Assembly: GCF_013415305.1 (NCBI RefSeq)
Contig: NZ_JACBXU010000002.1
Coordinates: 248,001-312,000 of the forward strand
Reading direction: 5' to 3'
Source of the DNA: Pantoea sp. WMus005
GTDB taxonomy: Bacteria; Pseudomonadota; Gammaproteobacteria; Enterobacterales; Enterobacteriaceae
Length of the DNA stretch: 64,000 nucleotides
Below the pieces are notes generated by a model. The model did no database searches. It was given only the letters and a program-made list of their open reading frames with translations, and was not told where the DNA came from. Both the position numbers and the translations under genes were made by a program. The stretch's first letter is position 1; every line of letters begins with the position of its first letter. This document shows, piece by piece, positions 46,321 through 56,177 of the stretch.

Positions 46321-47487
46321 ATGCGTTTCCTGCCCGCCGGAATCTTCCTGCTGGCGGGTTGCGGAAACCTGTCGCAAACCTCCGCGCCAGTGGGCGACCG
46401 CGTTTATCTGACGCACGCCACGTTTCACGAAAATGTCGATGACATCGTACAGCACTACATGCAGCAAAAGCAGGTTCCTGGCATCAGTATTGCCGTTATT
46501 CATCGTGGCGGCCCGACCCGCTATTATCCTTTCGGCGTCACTGATCGGGCGCATCGCTATCCGATCACGCCCGATACCCTGTTTGCGCTGGGCTCACTGA
46601 GTAAAGGCGTGACAGCAGAAGTGATTATCCAGCTGGTGGAGCAGGGTAAGCTGCGCTGGAGCGATACCCTGGCGGATCTACTGCCAGCGGACGTTCGCCT
46701 CAGCGCCGATGCGCGGCGTATCACACTGCTGCAACTTGTGACGCACACCTCCGGTCTGCCGCGTCAGGATATGGATTTGCCGATGCTGCTGCAGTTCGTT
46801 CGTTATCTGGATACGGGCGAAAACTTTTATGGCAATCTCGACAGCGACAAACTGCTGAGTTATCTGGCGGATTTTTCAGCACCTCCGGAACGCATGCCAC
46901 ACTATTCAAACCTCGGCTATGCGCTGCTCGGTTTTATTGTGCGCACCCGTTTTCATCAGGACATTCAGACGCTCGCGTCTACGCTGATCTTCACGCCGTT
47001 AAAAATGAACCAGAGCAGCTTTGAACCGGAAACGCTGGCGGGCTTTCCGCTACGTGCGCTGGGCCACGCAGGCGATCAGCCGAAATTTATCCCCCGTGGC
47101 GCGCTCACGCCGGACTGGCATTTTCACGGCAACATGGTGGCTGCAGCCAGTCTTTACAGTAATGCGCGCGATCTGAGTGCTTACCTGCGTGCGCACCTCA
47201 ATGCCACCGGGAATACGATGCAGGACAGGGCTTTTGCGGCGGTGAACCAGCCGTGGTATCAGCAGGGTGCGCAGGCGCAGAATATCGCCTGGGTCACCGA
47301 CACCATTGAAGGACAGCAGATCACTTATCAGGTGGGCTATATTGGCGGCTATGCCAGTTTTATCGGCTACGATAAACGTAACGGCAATGCGATTGTGGTG
47401 CTGCAGAACGGCTTTAACTGGAGCAACTATTTAGGCATTGCGTTGTTGGTCGATCTGGCAACTCAGGATAAAGTGGTCCCACAGTGA
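46321..47487 (+). CDS. Serine hydrolase / beta-lactamase-family lipoprotein
   Basis: 388 aa from ATG 46321; an ATG at 46234 gives 29 extra residues, and neither start has a strong ribosome site. The short signal MRFLPAGIFLLAGC ends in a lipobox with Cys14, predicting a lipoprotein. The class C beta-lactamase/DD-peptidase fold is shown by the SxxK motif Ser92-Leu-Ser-Lys95 (ALGSLSKGV), the YSN-type motif in HYSNLGYALL, and a late VGYIGGYASFIGY in place of the usual KTG. It is likely a peptidase or esterase in the envelope rather than a true beta-lactamase. Confidence 0.85.
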   Translation: MRFLPAGIFLLAGCGNLSQTSAPVGDRVYLTHATFHENVDDIVQHYMQQKQVPGISIAVIHRGGPTRYYPFGVTDRAHRYPITPDTLFALGSLSKGVTAEVIIQLVEQGKLRWSDTLADLLPADVRLSADARRITLLQLVTHTSGLPRQDMDLPMLLQFVRYLDTGENFYGNLDSDKLLSYLADFSAPPERMPHYSNLGYALLGFIVRTRFHQDIQTLASTLIFTPLKMNQSSFEPETLAGFPLRALGHAGDQPKFIPRGALTPDWHFHGNMVAAASLYSNARDLSAYLRAHLNATGNTMQDRAFAAVNQPWYQQGAQAQNIAWVTDTIEGQQITYQVGYIGGYASFIGYDKRNGNAIVVLQNGFNWSNYLGIALLVDLATQDKVVPQ

Positions 47488-47619
47488 TCCGTTACCTGAG
47501 CTGTGTGCAGTAAAATGAATAGCGCTGTTCTTCCTTACACATAGCGTCAGCGCACCGGAACTGAAGTGCGATAAAAATTGTCTTTAGCCTGACTGTCAAA
47601 ATTCAACGTGGAAATCATT

Positions 47620-48135
47620 ATGCGCAGGACTCAACGTGTACTTTTATCAATGGGATTACTGGTTGGCTCGCTGAGCCTGATCCCCGGTGTACAGGCTGCT
47701 GGCGAAGCAACGGATACCGTTCCGCCACCGCCGCAGATCCAACCCGCTAATCCTGGTGCCCAGCCCGCTACGCCGGATACGGGCAGCGTTCAGCCGGATG
47801 CCGGTGCCGCGCAAAACCCGCCACAGACCAGTTCACAATCCAATGATGGCATTACGCCGACGACGCCTACCACGCCTTCAGCGGCTAACGGTGCGCGCCC
47901 TAATTACGATCTCAGCACTATTATCATCGACTACAAACAGTACAACATCGGTGACATCGTGCCAGAGAAGTACACCGATAAAACCTTCACCATCACGGAG
48001 TGGCAAAAGCGTAATCTGCCCGCGCCGCAGGAAAATACCCACTGGGCCTATATCAACGCTAACTATATTCTTATTACCAATGACACCGGCAAAATCGTCA
48101 TGGGTAAATCGGGCGATATTTTCTTCCGTGGCTAG
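47620..48135 (+). CDS. RcnB-like periplasmic protein
   Basis: 171 aa from ATG 47620 (GGAA upstream; GTG 47608 is possible). The signal peptide ends after PGVQAA. A long Pro/Ala/Gln/Thr-rich disordered segment (about 25-95) precedes a C-terminal RcnB-type domain: IDYKQYNIGDIVPEKYTDK, WQKRNLPAPQENTHW and YINANYILITNDTGKIV. Known RcnB is periplasmic and helps set nickel/cobalt export levels; no rcnA is near, so the metal role is inference. It has a strong terminator behind it. Confidence 0.82.
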   Translation: MRRTQRVLLSMGLLVGSLSLIPGVQAAGEATDTVPPPPQIQPANPGAQPATPDTGSVQPDAGAAQNPPQTSSQSNDGITPTTPTTPSAANGARPNYDLSTIIIDYKQYNIGDIVPEKYTDKTFTITEWQKRNLPAPQENTHWAYINANYILITNDTGKIVMGKSGDIFFRG

Positions 48136-48143
48136 ATAAAATC

Positions 48144-48170
48144 AGCCGGTCGCGACGACCGGCTTTTTTT
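48144..48170 (+). terminator. Terminator of the rcnB-like gene
   Basis: 9-bp perfect stem AGCCGGTCG / CGACCGGCT with a 3-nt loop, followed by a run of T. Confidence 0.92.
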
Positions 48171-48310
48171 AGCTGAAACGCTCCGCATTAAAGCTTGCCA
48201 GCATTGGATGCTTCTCACCGCTTACGATCTCTTCCGCCAGTAACTCCCCGACAATCAGCGCCAGCGTATGAGATGGGCCGTGAAGCGGCACGACGGCCGA
48301 TTGCGGAAAT
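48169..48310 (-). pseudogene. C-terminal scrap of an FAD-dependent (DAO-type) oxidoreductase
   Basis: The minus strand reads VVPLHGPSHTLALIVGELLA, then EEIVSGEKHPMLASFNAERF and a stop at 48169-48171. This is the usual end of D-amino-acid-oxidase-fold proteins (GELLAEEI, then F.PERF). The rest of the gene is missing. Confidence 0.6.
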
Positions 48311-48410
48311 ACGCGGCGAAGCCGTCAGGCCGATGCCGCGCTTTGATGCCCGTCTGATGATCCGCCAGTTCATTGCCGCACCGGCCAGCCTTATCACCGA
48401 AAAATGTTAG
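48300..48410 (+). pseudogene. C-terminal scrap, possibly of a LacI-type regulator
   Basis: The plus strand encodes IAEIRGEAVRPMPRFDARLM, then IRQFIAAP and a stop at 48410. The pattern (RGE..., P..., ARLxIRxS) resembles the end of LacI/GalR regulators. It abuts the oxidoreductase scrap, so one deletion probably fused the ends of two convergent genes. Confidence 0.35.
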
Positions 48411-48412
48411 CG

Positions 48413-49861
48413 TTAACCGGGCCAGCCGAGTAACCGACTTAGCTGGCGCGTAGCTGCCGTAATTTGCGTGTCGCTGCAGTTACCATATCCAATAACCAGA
48501 CCCTGCTGCACCGGTTCAGCCAGATAGAAGGTCGAAAGGGCACCGGGCGCATAGCCCGCCTGATGCAGTTTGCCGGCTATGGCGACGTCACTCCGATGAG
48601 GCGCGAGTGGCAGCACCAGATGCATACCGCTGTCACCGCCCAGCAGGGGAATCGCCTGACCCGCAGCCCGCTGCAGTTCGGTACGCAGCAATGCCTGACG
48701 CTGTCGATAGAGGCGACGCATTTTGCCCAGATGGCGTTGATAATCCCCATTGAGAATAAAACGGGTCAGTGCCTGCTGCTCCAGACGATTACCGCCGCGC
48801 AATAGCTGATGGAGGGCCGGTCGCAGCCGGCTGACCAGCGGTGCGGGCAGTACCATAAAACCGATACGCAGCGCAGGGAACAGTGTCTTGCTGAACGATC
48901 CGAGATAGATAACCGGGGCATTATCGGTCATGCCCTGCATCGCCGTGATGGGTTCGCCGTGATAATGGAAGTCCCCATCATAATCATCTTCAATAATCCA
49001 CGCCTGATGCTGTTGCGCAGCAGCAATCAGCGCCAGACGACGGGACGCGCTCATCACTGCTCCGGTGGGATATTGATGGGTAGGTGTCGTATAAATCAGA
49101 CGGGGCGAAGCCTGTTTCCAGTTTTCTGGCTCGGGGGCCATTCCCTGGTCATCGATGGAGATCGGGACAACGTTAAGCTCCCCGGCCTGCAGAGCCGCTT
49201 TGGCACCGCGATAGCCCGGATCTTCAATCCAGCCATGGTCGCCAGGATTGCTCAGCAGGGCGACGCACAGCGCAAGCGCCTGCTGCACACCTTCGGTAAT
49301 CACAATCTGTCCGGCATCACAACGTACACCGCGCGTGAGACGCAACTGCTGCGCCAGTACGGTGCGCAGCTCGGGATCGCCGAAGGGGTCGCCATAGCCG
49401 AGTAGCTGCGGTGGCGTGTGACTCATTATCTGATTCAGTGCCCGGCGCCATGCAGCCAGCGGGAAATGGGCCAGGGCGGGTATACCGGGGCGCAGGGGCA
49501 ATGCGCCGCTGTGAATTTCCTGACTGTGGTGAAAGAAATCAATCCGTTTTGCCAGCGGCCAGCTGGCTAACGTGTCGTCATCCGCCTGGGCGACAGGTAA
49601 AGCCAGGGGGCTGATGCGGCTGCCTTGCCGATCGCTCATCAGATAGCCCTCCGCCTGTAGCTGTGTCCAGACGTTAAGCACCGTATTACGTGAAACCTTT
49701 AACTCAGTGGCCAGCTGACGTGTGGAAGGTAACCCTGTTCCTGCAGCAAGCTGACCCTGCAAAATGCCCTGCTTTATCCGCTGATAAAGTTGCTGCTGCA
49801 ACGTAGTCCCGGCTGCTGGCATCAGTGGCGCCAGCAGCAAGTCAGGGATCTCTGGCTTCAT
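48413..49861 (-). CDS. MocR/PdxR-type regulator (GntR HTH plus aminotransferase domain)
   Basis: 482 aa from ATG 49861 (GGAG upstream). The GntR winged helix is at about 18-85 (GLPSTRQLATELKVSRNTVL), followed by a class I aminotransferase-fold domain (about 115-480). The PLP lysine lies in IYLGSFSKTLFPALRIGF. MocR regulators sense PLP or amino-derived effectors and usually control a divergent gene. Here the divergent partner is the GNAT acetyltransferase at 49961. Regulatory targets beyond that are unknown. Confidence 0.88.
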   Translation of the reverse strand: MKPEIPDLLLAPLMPAAGTTLQQQLYQRIKQGILQGQLAAGTGLPSTRQLATELKVSRNTVLNVWTQLQAEGYLMSDRQGSRISPLALPVAQADDDTLASWPLAKRIDFFHHSQEIHSGALPLRPGIPALAHFPLAAWRRALNQIMSHTPPQLLGYGDPFGDPELRTVLAQQLRLTRGVRCDAGQIVITEGVQQALALCVALLSNPGDHGWIEDPGYRGAKAALQAGELNVVPISIDDQGMAPEPENWKQASPRLIYTTPTHQYPTGAVMSASRRLALIAAAQQHQAWIIEDDYDGDFHYHGEPITAMQGMTDNAPVIYLGSFSKTLFPALRIGFMVLPAPLVSRLRPALHQLLRGGNRLEQQALTRFILNGDYQRHLGKMRRLYRQRQALLRTELQRAAGQAIPLLGGDSGMHLVLPLAPHRSDVAIAGKLHQAGYAPGALSTFYLAEPVQQGLVIGYGNCSDTQITAATRQLSRLLGWPG

Positions 49862-49891
49862 GACCTGCTCCGTGGATCTATCATTTTTCCT

Positions 49892-49925
49892 GATTGTGGT
49901 ACTTTTTAACCCACCATGATAGTGG
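49892..49925. promoter_or_regulatory. Candidate MocR operator in the divergent intergenic region
   Basis: Direct repeat GATTGTGG (49892-49899) and GATAGTGG (49918-49925), starts 26 bp apart, with an intervening CCACC forming an inverted partner. Repeats of this kind are common for MocR proteins. Inference only. Confidence 0.35.
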
Positions 49926-49960
49926 CAATCTGCAGATATCAACTGTAGTCGGGAGGCAGC

Positions 49961-50674
49961 ATGTCACAACACACCAATCAATATGGTCAGCCGGTCGGTC
50001 AGCCTTTACCAGACTGGCAATCCCGTCCTTTACCGCAGCATCAGATTTTTACCGGCGCGGCGTGCCAGCTGGAGCCCTTTAACGTGGATCGGCATAGTGA
50101 TGCACTGTTTGAGGCCTGGTCGCTGGCTGAAGATGAGCGTGGCTGGACTTATTTGCCTGTGGGGCCGTTTACCGGGCACAAAGCGTGGCGGGACCATACT
50201 GCACAACTTGAAGCCAGTCGCGACCCGCTGCATTTCGCTGTGATTGATCTCGCCAGCAGCCAGGCGGTGGGAAGCCTGTCGTTAATGCGCATCCAGCCTG
50301 AACATGGCGTGATGGAGGTCGGGCATGTCGCTTTCTCACCCCGACTGAAGCAGACCCGCATGGCAACGGAAGCTCACTTTTTGCTGATGCGTTATGCCTT
50401 TGAGACGCTGGGTTATCGCCGCTATGAATGGAAATGCGATAGCTGCAATGCCCCTTCACGTCAGGCGGCAGCACGGCTTGGCTTCCGTTATGAAGGCGAG
50501 TTCCGCCAGGCGATCGTCTACAAAGGGCGTTCGCGTGACACCAGCTGGTTCTCGATTATTGACAGCGAATGGCCACAGGTGAAAAAGGGCCTGCAGCGCT
50601 GGCTGGCGGAGGATAACTTTACTGCCGATGGCCAGCAGCGCGAGAAGCTGGCGTCGCTGCGCGACAGACCGTGA
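49961..50674 (+). CDS. GNAT-family N-acetyltransferase (RimJ/RimL type)
   Basis: 237 aa; GGGAGG upstream of the ATG. The acetyltransferase fold is seen in FAVIDLASSQAVGSLSLMRI, EVGHVAFSPRLKQTRMATEA (acetyl-CoA loop) and RYEWKCDSCNAPSRQAAARL, then GFRYEGEFRQAIVYKGRSRD. The pattern is that of RimJ/RimL-like enzymes acting on protein N-termini or small amines. The substrate is unknown. It is divergent from a MocR regulator 99 bp away and probably controlled by it. Confidence 0.88.
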   Translation: MSQHTNQYGQPVGQPLPDWQSRPLPQHQIFTGAACQLEPFNVDRHSDALFEAWSLAEDERGWTYLPVGPFTGHKAWRDHTAQLEASRDPLHFAVIDLASSQAVGSLSLMRIQPEHGVMEVGHVAFSPRLKQTRMATEAHFLLMRYAFETLGYRRYEWKCDSCNAPSRQAAARLGFRYEGEFRQAIVYKGRSRDTSWFSIIDSEWPQVKKGLQRWLAEDNFTADGQQREKLASLRDRP

Positions 50675-50716
50675 ACAGATGCTGACCTGAGTCAATCGGA
50701 AGTTTGTCAGGCGAGG

Positions 50717-50742
50717 CGCCTCTGCAGTCATGCGCAGAGGCG
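50717..50742. terminator. Hairpin between convergent GNAT and opgB genes
   Basis: 9-bp stem CGCCTCTGC / GCAGAGGCG with an 8-nt loop, located between two convergent genes. There is no T-run on either strand. Confidence 0.5.
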
Positions 50743-50760
50743 TGAAAAGAAAAACGGGCG

Positions 50761-53052
50761 TCAGGGCCGCGGCACGATTTTAATTTCAACCATACCGATG
50801 CCTAATTTGCGCGGATCCTGACCGGTGATATTGCCAGTGTTACTCAGCTGCGGTTCCGGTGGTGCAATCACCAGACGATGGCTGGCACCAGGATTGTCAA
50901 AATGCAGGGTATGCGTCGATATCTCTTCACCCAGCGATAGCAGTTGCTGCTGGTCGCCGACCCGAACCGGAATCGCCCGGTGTGCGTTGGGACCATATGC
51001 GCGCGCGGTGATCACCAGATCGAACTTTGCAGGCAGCGCATCGACATAGTCGATGTGCACTTCTGGTGCGAGATTGGCGTTAGACCAGCGTCCCCAGCTC
51101 TCCGGCCGTGAGATGCCACTGAAGCTTTTAACGTTCTCCGGCGCACCAGGGACGTCGAGCCGGAAACTGTCTGCGCTGTAGCGAATGTTGTTATCTTCAA
51201 TACGGATCTGCGCCAGATTCTGCTGGTAACGCGCATCGCTGACGGCGCCGTCCGGGAACTGCACGTTGCCTTTCCACTGCGGCTTGTCGACGTGTGTCAC
51301 CGACGGTGTACCGCCGAGCTGCCCCATCGCCACACAGAGATCGCCGGAGAGGGCCAGCGAAGGCTGCCAGAGTCGCGCCATTTTAAAACAGCGATCGACC
51401 CAGAGGAATTTATCGGCAGAGGCGAAATCGGCCAGCTGATAGCGCAGCGGGGCCGAATATTCTCCTTCCGGCATTGGCTCCACATGCTTGTCGCTGATAC
51501 GGAACAGAATCGGCAATTTAAAGGTGGTGCCTGAGAAGCTGAACGTATTCTTCGCCTGATCTACCGTGAAGTTGTCTATTTTCTTCGGGAAGTTCCACAG
51601 CTGGATGATGTCAGGTTTCCAGCTTGCTACCTTACTCTTCATATCGTCGAACTGGGTGGACAGTGATAGCGAGGAGAGGCTGCTGCGGCCCAGGCCGATG
51701 GCGTTATCGCCGCCGAGAATATCCAGCAGCGTAGCGCCATTATCCAGCGTGCTGCGCTTCGCCTCCATCAGCTCCGCCTGGGGTTTATCGCCACGGATCA
51801 CCATGAACAGATTGCGACGCGGCTGTTTAACCAGCCATGGATGCGCCGTGTTGTTCATCGCCAGATGATCGGAGCTCACCACAATCACGGTATTTTTGAA
51901 CCACGGCGAGGCTTTAATGCGCGTGATCAGGCGCGCCACATGCTCCTGCGAGCAGGTGACCGCACTGAATGACTGGTTCGGTTTGCCCTCAATAATGTAG
52001 CTCCTGCGATCGCAGCTTCGCGAGATAAACCCGTCTGGATGATGAGTGTCGACGGTCAGCGTAAACAACGCAAAAGGCTTACTGGCCTGAGAGAGTTCCT
52101 GATACTTCTCAAAGACTTCATCCAGCACCGTATCGTCGTAATAGCCCCAGTTATTGCGGTAGGCGGGATCGGCGACACGGCTTTTCAGCTCCTGCGAACC
52201 ATAAAGATTTTCCGGATCGAAACCGTGTGATTTCAGGAAGATATCCTTACCGGCGAAACGCAGATCGGCGCCCTGAATAAACCAGTTCTGGTAGCCGGAA
52301 TTTTTCAGGATGTCGCCCAGACAGACATTCTGCGGATAAAAGCTGGAGAGCGACGCTGAGGCATTACCGTCAAACGGAGCAAACAGCGGAATGCCGCACT
52401 GAGAGGCGACCATCCCCGCGATGGTGTAGTCAGTGCCGGGTAACTGCTCGGTTTCGCTGAAGTCGATGCTCTGCTCTTTCTGCCGGTTCAGCTCGGGCGC
52501 TAAACCGGGAAAGGCGATGGGGTCGAAATAGGTGCGCTCTAAGCTTTCACCATAAATGTAAACCACGTTGAGGCGCGGCTGTTCAATGCGATTACGCGGC
52601 ACCTTATAGAAGTTGTCGAAGTCAGAGTCCGCCAGTTGGGTATGCGACACAATCAGGGTCGCGACCTGGCGAAAGGCCGGGGTGGTCTGCACTGAGCCGA
52701 GCGCACAGGCGGCCGCCAGTAGCGACCAGCCCATGTGATGGGGACGCTTCCGCCGACGCAGAATCCACGACAGCAGGCAGAACAACAGAAACAGCACGAT
52801 GATCAGCCCAATCGCGGGCACCACATATTTACTGACGCCCGCGCCGGTCAGGCTATTGGTCAGGGTATAGAGCACCGCATCGTTGATGCCGTCACCGGTA
52901 AAATAGTTGCTGGCATAGAGGGTGGCGTTGAGCACAACGAAAAGCACCAGCAGGATAAGAACAACAATAAACCAGAATTTATTACGCCCGGCTTTACAGG
53001 AATAAATAGCAATAGCGGCCAGAAACAACGCCACGGAGACCAATTCGGACAA
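50761..53052 (-). CDS. opgB: OpgB (MdoB), phosphoglycerol transferase I
   Basis: 763 aa, the same length as Escherichia coli OpgB and recognisably collinear with it. The start codon is TTG 53052 with AGAGGA upstream. About four membrane helices lie in the first 150 residues, followed by a periplasmic sulfatase/alkaline-phosphatase-fold domain: [27 protein letters not shown] (metal and nucleophile region), [12 protein letters not shown] and [13 protein letters not shown]. It transfers phosphoglycerol from phosphatidylglycerol to osmoregulated periplasmic glucans. Monocistronic and intact. Confidence 0.96.
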   Translation of the reverse strand: MSELVSVALFLAAIAIYSCKAGRNKFWFIVVLILLVLFVVLNATLYASNYFTGDGINDAVLYTLTNSLTGAGVSKYVVPAIGLIIVLFLLFCLLSWILRRRKRPHHMGWSLLAAACALGSVQTTPAFRQVATLIVSHTQLADSDFDNFYKVPRNRIEQPRLNVVYIYGESLERTYFDPIAFPGLAPELNRQKEQSIDFSETEQLPGTDYTIAGMVASQCGIPLFAPFDGNASASLSSFYPQNVCLGDILKNSGYQNWFIQGADLRFAGKDIFLKSHGFDPENLYGSQELKSRVADPAYRNNWGYYDDTVLDEVFEKYQELSQASKPFALFTLTVDTHHPDGFISRSCDRRSYIIEGKPNQSFSAVTCSQEHVARLITRIKASPWFKNTVIVVSSDHLAMNNTAHPWLVKQPRRNLFMVIRGDKPQAELMEAKRSTLDNGATLLDILGGDNAIGLGRSSLSSLSLSTQFDDMKSKVASWKPDIIQLWNFPKKIDNFTVDQAKNTFSFSGTTFKLPILFRISDKHVEPMPEGEYSAPLRYQLADFASADKFLWVDRCFKMARLWQPSLALSGDLCVAMGQLGGTPSVTHVDKPQWKGNVQFPDGAVSDARYQQNLAQIRIEDNNIRYSADSFRLDVPGAPENVKSFSGISRPESWGRWSNANLAPEVHIDYVDALPAKFDLVITARAYGPNAHRAIPVRVGDQQQLLSLGEEISTHTLHFDNPGASHRLVIAPPEPQLSNTGNITGQDPRKLGIGMVEIKIVPRP

Positions 53053-53273
53053 CGGGAAATCCTCTTTTCAGGGTTACGCGAGGCTTCACGCAACCGGCCA
53101 CCTTCGGGGGATGGTTTTTCGACAATCTATATTGGCTGTCATCCGGCTGCAACATATCCGGCCCGAATTGTGCGGTGAGGAGCAGATTGGCTTAATGTCG
53201 TTTCAGAAGGGACGTTACGAGGCGTGACGGCGGCTGGCGCGCACCGTCAGCAGAGCAGAAATCCGGGTGTTTT

Positions 53274-53663
53274 TCAGAGTTTGCCGGTGAGGTATTGTGC
53301 TTCGCCGTCGGCAAAACTCCAGTCACCTTTGTCGTTGGTAATAAAGCTGATCATTAAATCGTTGCCCTGCACACCACAATGTTCACGCAGCTCCCGCGCC
53401 AGCTCCGCCATAAACCGCTGTTTATGTTCGCTGCTGCGAGGGCTGGTATAGACCCGTACCATCACCAGATTATCGCTGCGTGTAAATCCCAGGCCGGTAT
53501 CCTGAAAAACCATCTGATAACGCTTGTTTTCCTGAACAATCTGGTAGCGATCGCGTTCAGGCACCTTAAACGCGGTGAGTACGGCCCGGTGTGCCGCATC
53601 CAGTAGTGTACGCAGCTCTGATTCTGAACGACCCTGAATAACATCAAATTGCAGCAGTGGCAT
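53274..53663 (-). CDS. Tautomerase-family protein
   Basis: 129 aa. It starts MPLLQFDVIQGRSESEL; after Met removal the N-terminal proline is the general base used by the tautomerase superfamily. The middle (YQIVQENKRYQMVFQDTGLG) and SDNLVMVRVYTSPRSSEHKQ, then an Arg-rich helix, match the 130-aa tautomerase branch related to malonate semialdehyde decarboxylase-like proteins. The substrate is unknown. It is divergent from a LysR regulator with a shared palindromic operator, so it is likely that regulator's target. Confidence 0.87.
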   Translation of the reverse strand: MPLLQFDVIQGRSESELRTLLDAAHRAVLTAFKVPERDRYQIVQENKRYQMVFQDTGLGFTRSDNLVMVRVYTSPRSSEHKQRFMAELARELREHCGVQGNDLMISFITNDKGDWSFADGEAQYLTGKL

Positions 53664-53736
53664 AGCACATTCCTCACAGTGAATAATGACCCTATGGTGA
53701 ACGCTTTATCCCGCGGGAAAAAGCGCGTAGCCTGAA

Positions 53737-53764
53737 ATGATTATTCACTATAGTGAACAATCAT
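53737..53764. promoter_or_regulatory. LysR-type operator between tautomerase and lysR genes
   Basis: The perfect 14-bp core TTCACTATAGTGAA (53744-53757) sits in a 28-bp inverted repeat with only one mismatched pair. It ends 2 bp before the LysR start codon. A related half-site, CACAGTGAATAAT, lies about 60 bp away near 53675-53690. This layout fits an autorepressing LysR regulator that activates the divergent gene. Confidence 0.7.
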
Positions 53765-53765
53765 A

Positions 53766-54683
53766 ATGAAAGAGATGAAAACGGATACGCTGTGGGACCA
53801 TCTGCACTGGCTGACCGTACTGGCTGAACAGGGCAGTTTTACCCGCGCAGCAGAGCGGCTTGACGTCAGCAAGGCTGCGATGAGTCAGAAAATTAAAGAA
53901 CTGGAGGAGATGGCGGGCGTGTTGCTGGTGCAGCGTACCACGCGCAGTGTGCGATTGACGTCAGCGGGTGAGAAGCTGGTGGAAGAGTTACGTGAGCCCT
54001 TTGCCCGCATCAATCAGAGCTTTTTCAGCGTGCGCGATACCGCCGGGCCCGTGCGTGGTCTGGTACGCATTACCGCGCCGGTGGCGTTTGCCCGTCAGCA
54101 ACTGGTACCGATTATCGGTGAGTTCCTGCGTGACTATCCGCAGGTGCGTCTGCAACTGGATGTGACCGACCGTATTGTGTCGCTGAGCAGCGAGGGGTTT
54201 GATCTGGCAATTCGACACAGTGATACGCTACCGGAAACGCACGTGGCGCTGCCCTTGTGTGACACGCGGACGTTGCTGGTGGCCTCACCCGCTTATCTCA
54301 ACCAGCAGGGTGTACCGCACACGCCGCAGGATCTGGCCCTGCACAACTGTCTTTACTATCCCCGCGGCGTGGAATCCCCACGCTGGCGGTTTGAGACTAC
54401 AGCGGATAGCGAACAGGTGCAGGTGCGGATTCAGGGCAGCTTCGCGACCAACAACAGTGAGTCGATACGCGATGCGGCCCTGCAGGGATTAGGTATCGCG
54501 ATGCTGCCTGATTTCAGCGCCCGTGAGGCGCTGGCAGCAGGTTCATTGCAGCAGGTATTACCTGACTGGCAGCCGATCGAGGCCTTTGCCGCCCGTCTGT
54601 GGATGGTCCGACCCTGGGCAGCGCAGGTGCCACGTGCGGTCACCACGTTCACGCACTGGCTACGCGCGCGCTTTGACCGCTGA
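53766..54683 (+). CDS. LysR-family transcriptional regulator
   Basis: 305 aa. An N-terminal winged HTH (about 10-70: FTRAAERLDVSKAAMSQKIK) is followed by a LysR substrate-binding domain (about 95-300) with SSEGFDLAIRHSDTLPETHV, a signature of the large branch that often controls divergent oxidoreductase or tautomerase-like genes. The effector is unknown. Its start codon adjoins a 28-bp palindrome. The 3' end overlaps the convergent glycosyltransferase gene by 24 bp. Confidence 0.92.
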   Translation: MKEMKTDTLWDHLHWLTVLAEQGSFTRAAERLDVSKAAMSQKIKELEEMAGVLLVQRTTRSVRLTSAGEKLVEELREPFARINQSFFSVRDTAGPVRGLVRITAPVAFARQQLVPIIGEFLRDYPQVRLQLDVTDRIVSLSSEGFDLAIRHSDTLPETHVALPLCDTRTLLVASPAYLNQQGVPHTPQDLALHNCLYYPRGVESPRWRFETTADSEQVQVRIQGSFATNNSESIRDAALQGLGIAMLPDFSAREALAAGSLQQVLPDWQPIEAFAARLWMVRPWAAQVPRAVTTFTHWLRARFDR

Positions 54684-55673
54684 TGGCAATGCCAGCGCAG
54701 GCGGTGTCATCTGCATCATCTCGCCAATCAGGCTGCTGCGATTATACAAACCAAGCCGCAGATTGAAGTCGAGATGCAGCCGTTCGTTGCCGGTTAATTT
54801 GATAATCGGTGGCGGCGTCTGTGGCCGCTGATGGAACATCACGGACTGTGCAAAAGCACTGCTGCTGTCGGCATGCAGGCGCTGATAATACCAGGCACTG
54901 GCTTCGCCTTTACGCAGATAGAGATTGGCCCGCCGGTATTCGCGCATCGCGACCTGCTGCGCCAGCGACAGGAGCTGACGCGACGGGTCATCCATATTCT
55001 GCACAAGCAGCGAAAAATCATCACGTTTCTTCAGCTCATGGAAATAGTTGCGGATACCGACGTTTTTAACCGGAGCCAGCTGTTTCAGCCATTCGCGAAT
55101 AAACGGGTTTTGCGGTGGTGCGGCAAGAAACCAGCTCTCAATGACCGGCGCCAGCAGGTTCTGCGTCGATTGCTCGCGGTAGTAACCGATGAGATCCATT
55201 GACCGCGCTTCGTGCGCGCGATGCACCCAGGCGAGATTCTCAAACAGAAGGGTGCTGCAGTCGATGCCGATACCACCATAACGGAGAATCAGCTCCAGCC
55301 GGATGATTTCACTTTTATGTGCCAGCGTCAGATCGGAAGAGATAAAGTTGAGTTCGGGCAGCCACTGCGACAGGGTGCGCTGCGTGATCAGATAAACCTG
55401 GTGATCGGGATTGTCCCGCCGGATTTTACTGATATTCAGCGCCATTGAGGCAGGCAGATGATCGTTATGCCAGACCATCCAGACAATTTTTGGAATCTCT
55501 GGCAGATCTTTCTGCTGCGCGATTAATACGACATTCTGTTCCTGACCCGGATCATATTCCGGTGCCTGAAGGCGTCTCTGCTGTTTCTTATTCCATAACA
55601 TCTGGCTACTGAACGATATTCTTTTCCAGTTACGCCAGATTTTATGCGCTGGACGTTGGCGATATGAAGTCAT
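54660..55673 (-). CDS. Capsular-polysaccharide-type glycosyltransferase (GT32-like)
   Basis: 337 aa. No signal peptide; the N-terminus is strongly basic (RQRPAHKIWRNWKRI). The core IPKIVWMVWHNDHLPASM, then SEIIRLELILRYGGIGIDCS, is the GT-A/DXD-type signature of the GT32/Caps_synth family, with DCS in place of the usual DTD/DSD metal site. It probably transfers a sugar to a surface polysaccharide. It stands alone, without other polysaccharide genes nearby. The variation at the metal site leaves activity uncertain. Confidence 0.8.
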   Translation of the reverse strand: MTSYRQRPAHKIWRNWKRISFSSQMLWNKKQQRRLQAPEYDPGQEQNVVLIAQQKDLPEIPKIVWMVWHNDHLPASMALNISKIRRDNPDHQVYLITQRTLSQWLPELNFISSDLTLAHKSEIIRLELILRYGGIGIDCSTLLFENLAWVHRAHEARSMDLIGYYREQSTQNLLAPVIESWFLAAPPQNPFIREWLKQLAPVKNVGIRNYFHELKKRDDFSLLVQNMDDPSRQLLSLAQQVAMREYRRANLYLRKGEASAWYYQRLHADSSSAFAQSVMFHQRPQTPPPIIKLTGNERLHLDFNLRLGLYNRSSLIGEMMQMTPPALALPSAVKARA

Positions 55674-56177
55674 GGTACACCTGTTATTTTTATTTTCCCG
55701 TCATCGTGCAGGCTCTGCCCGTTTCGCCAGAGGCGGAAGCGGCCGGGATTGCATACTGGCTGCAATTCCGATGAGTGCGGGAATTAATGAATAGTTTTCC
55801 CTGGTGGCGACGCAGTGCTTTAGTGCGCGATAGTTTCCTCACGGCGGTTTAATTGCACTGCACCTTTTTAATAAAACATTATTTACACTTTAGCTACGTC
55901 TTTTTTGGACTTTAGGATAATACGGAAATCATCCGGTCACGTGATGGAAATAATAATATCGCTGCGGTTAATCGTTTATTTAATTACAACGAAATCCAGG
56001 GGTGAGGAATATCTGAATATTAAGCTAAGCCTGCGGGTCAGCGTGCGGCATGGCCCCCGGCAGCAGTGAATATTGTGCTTACTGTGTGGCGTAAGCCCGG
56101 CTCATCAATCCGCAGAATCAGACAGCCTGAAGAGGATTGTCTACGCTTAAGAAGAACTTACTGAGAAAGGAGTGCGC
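55674..56177. other. Intergenic region, about 500 bp
   Basis: It lies between the divergent glycosyltransferase and YncE-like genes and is mixed in composition. It must hold both promoters, but no confident promoter, RNA gene or ORF was seen. Confidence 0.45.
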
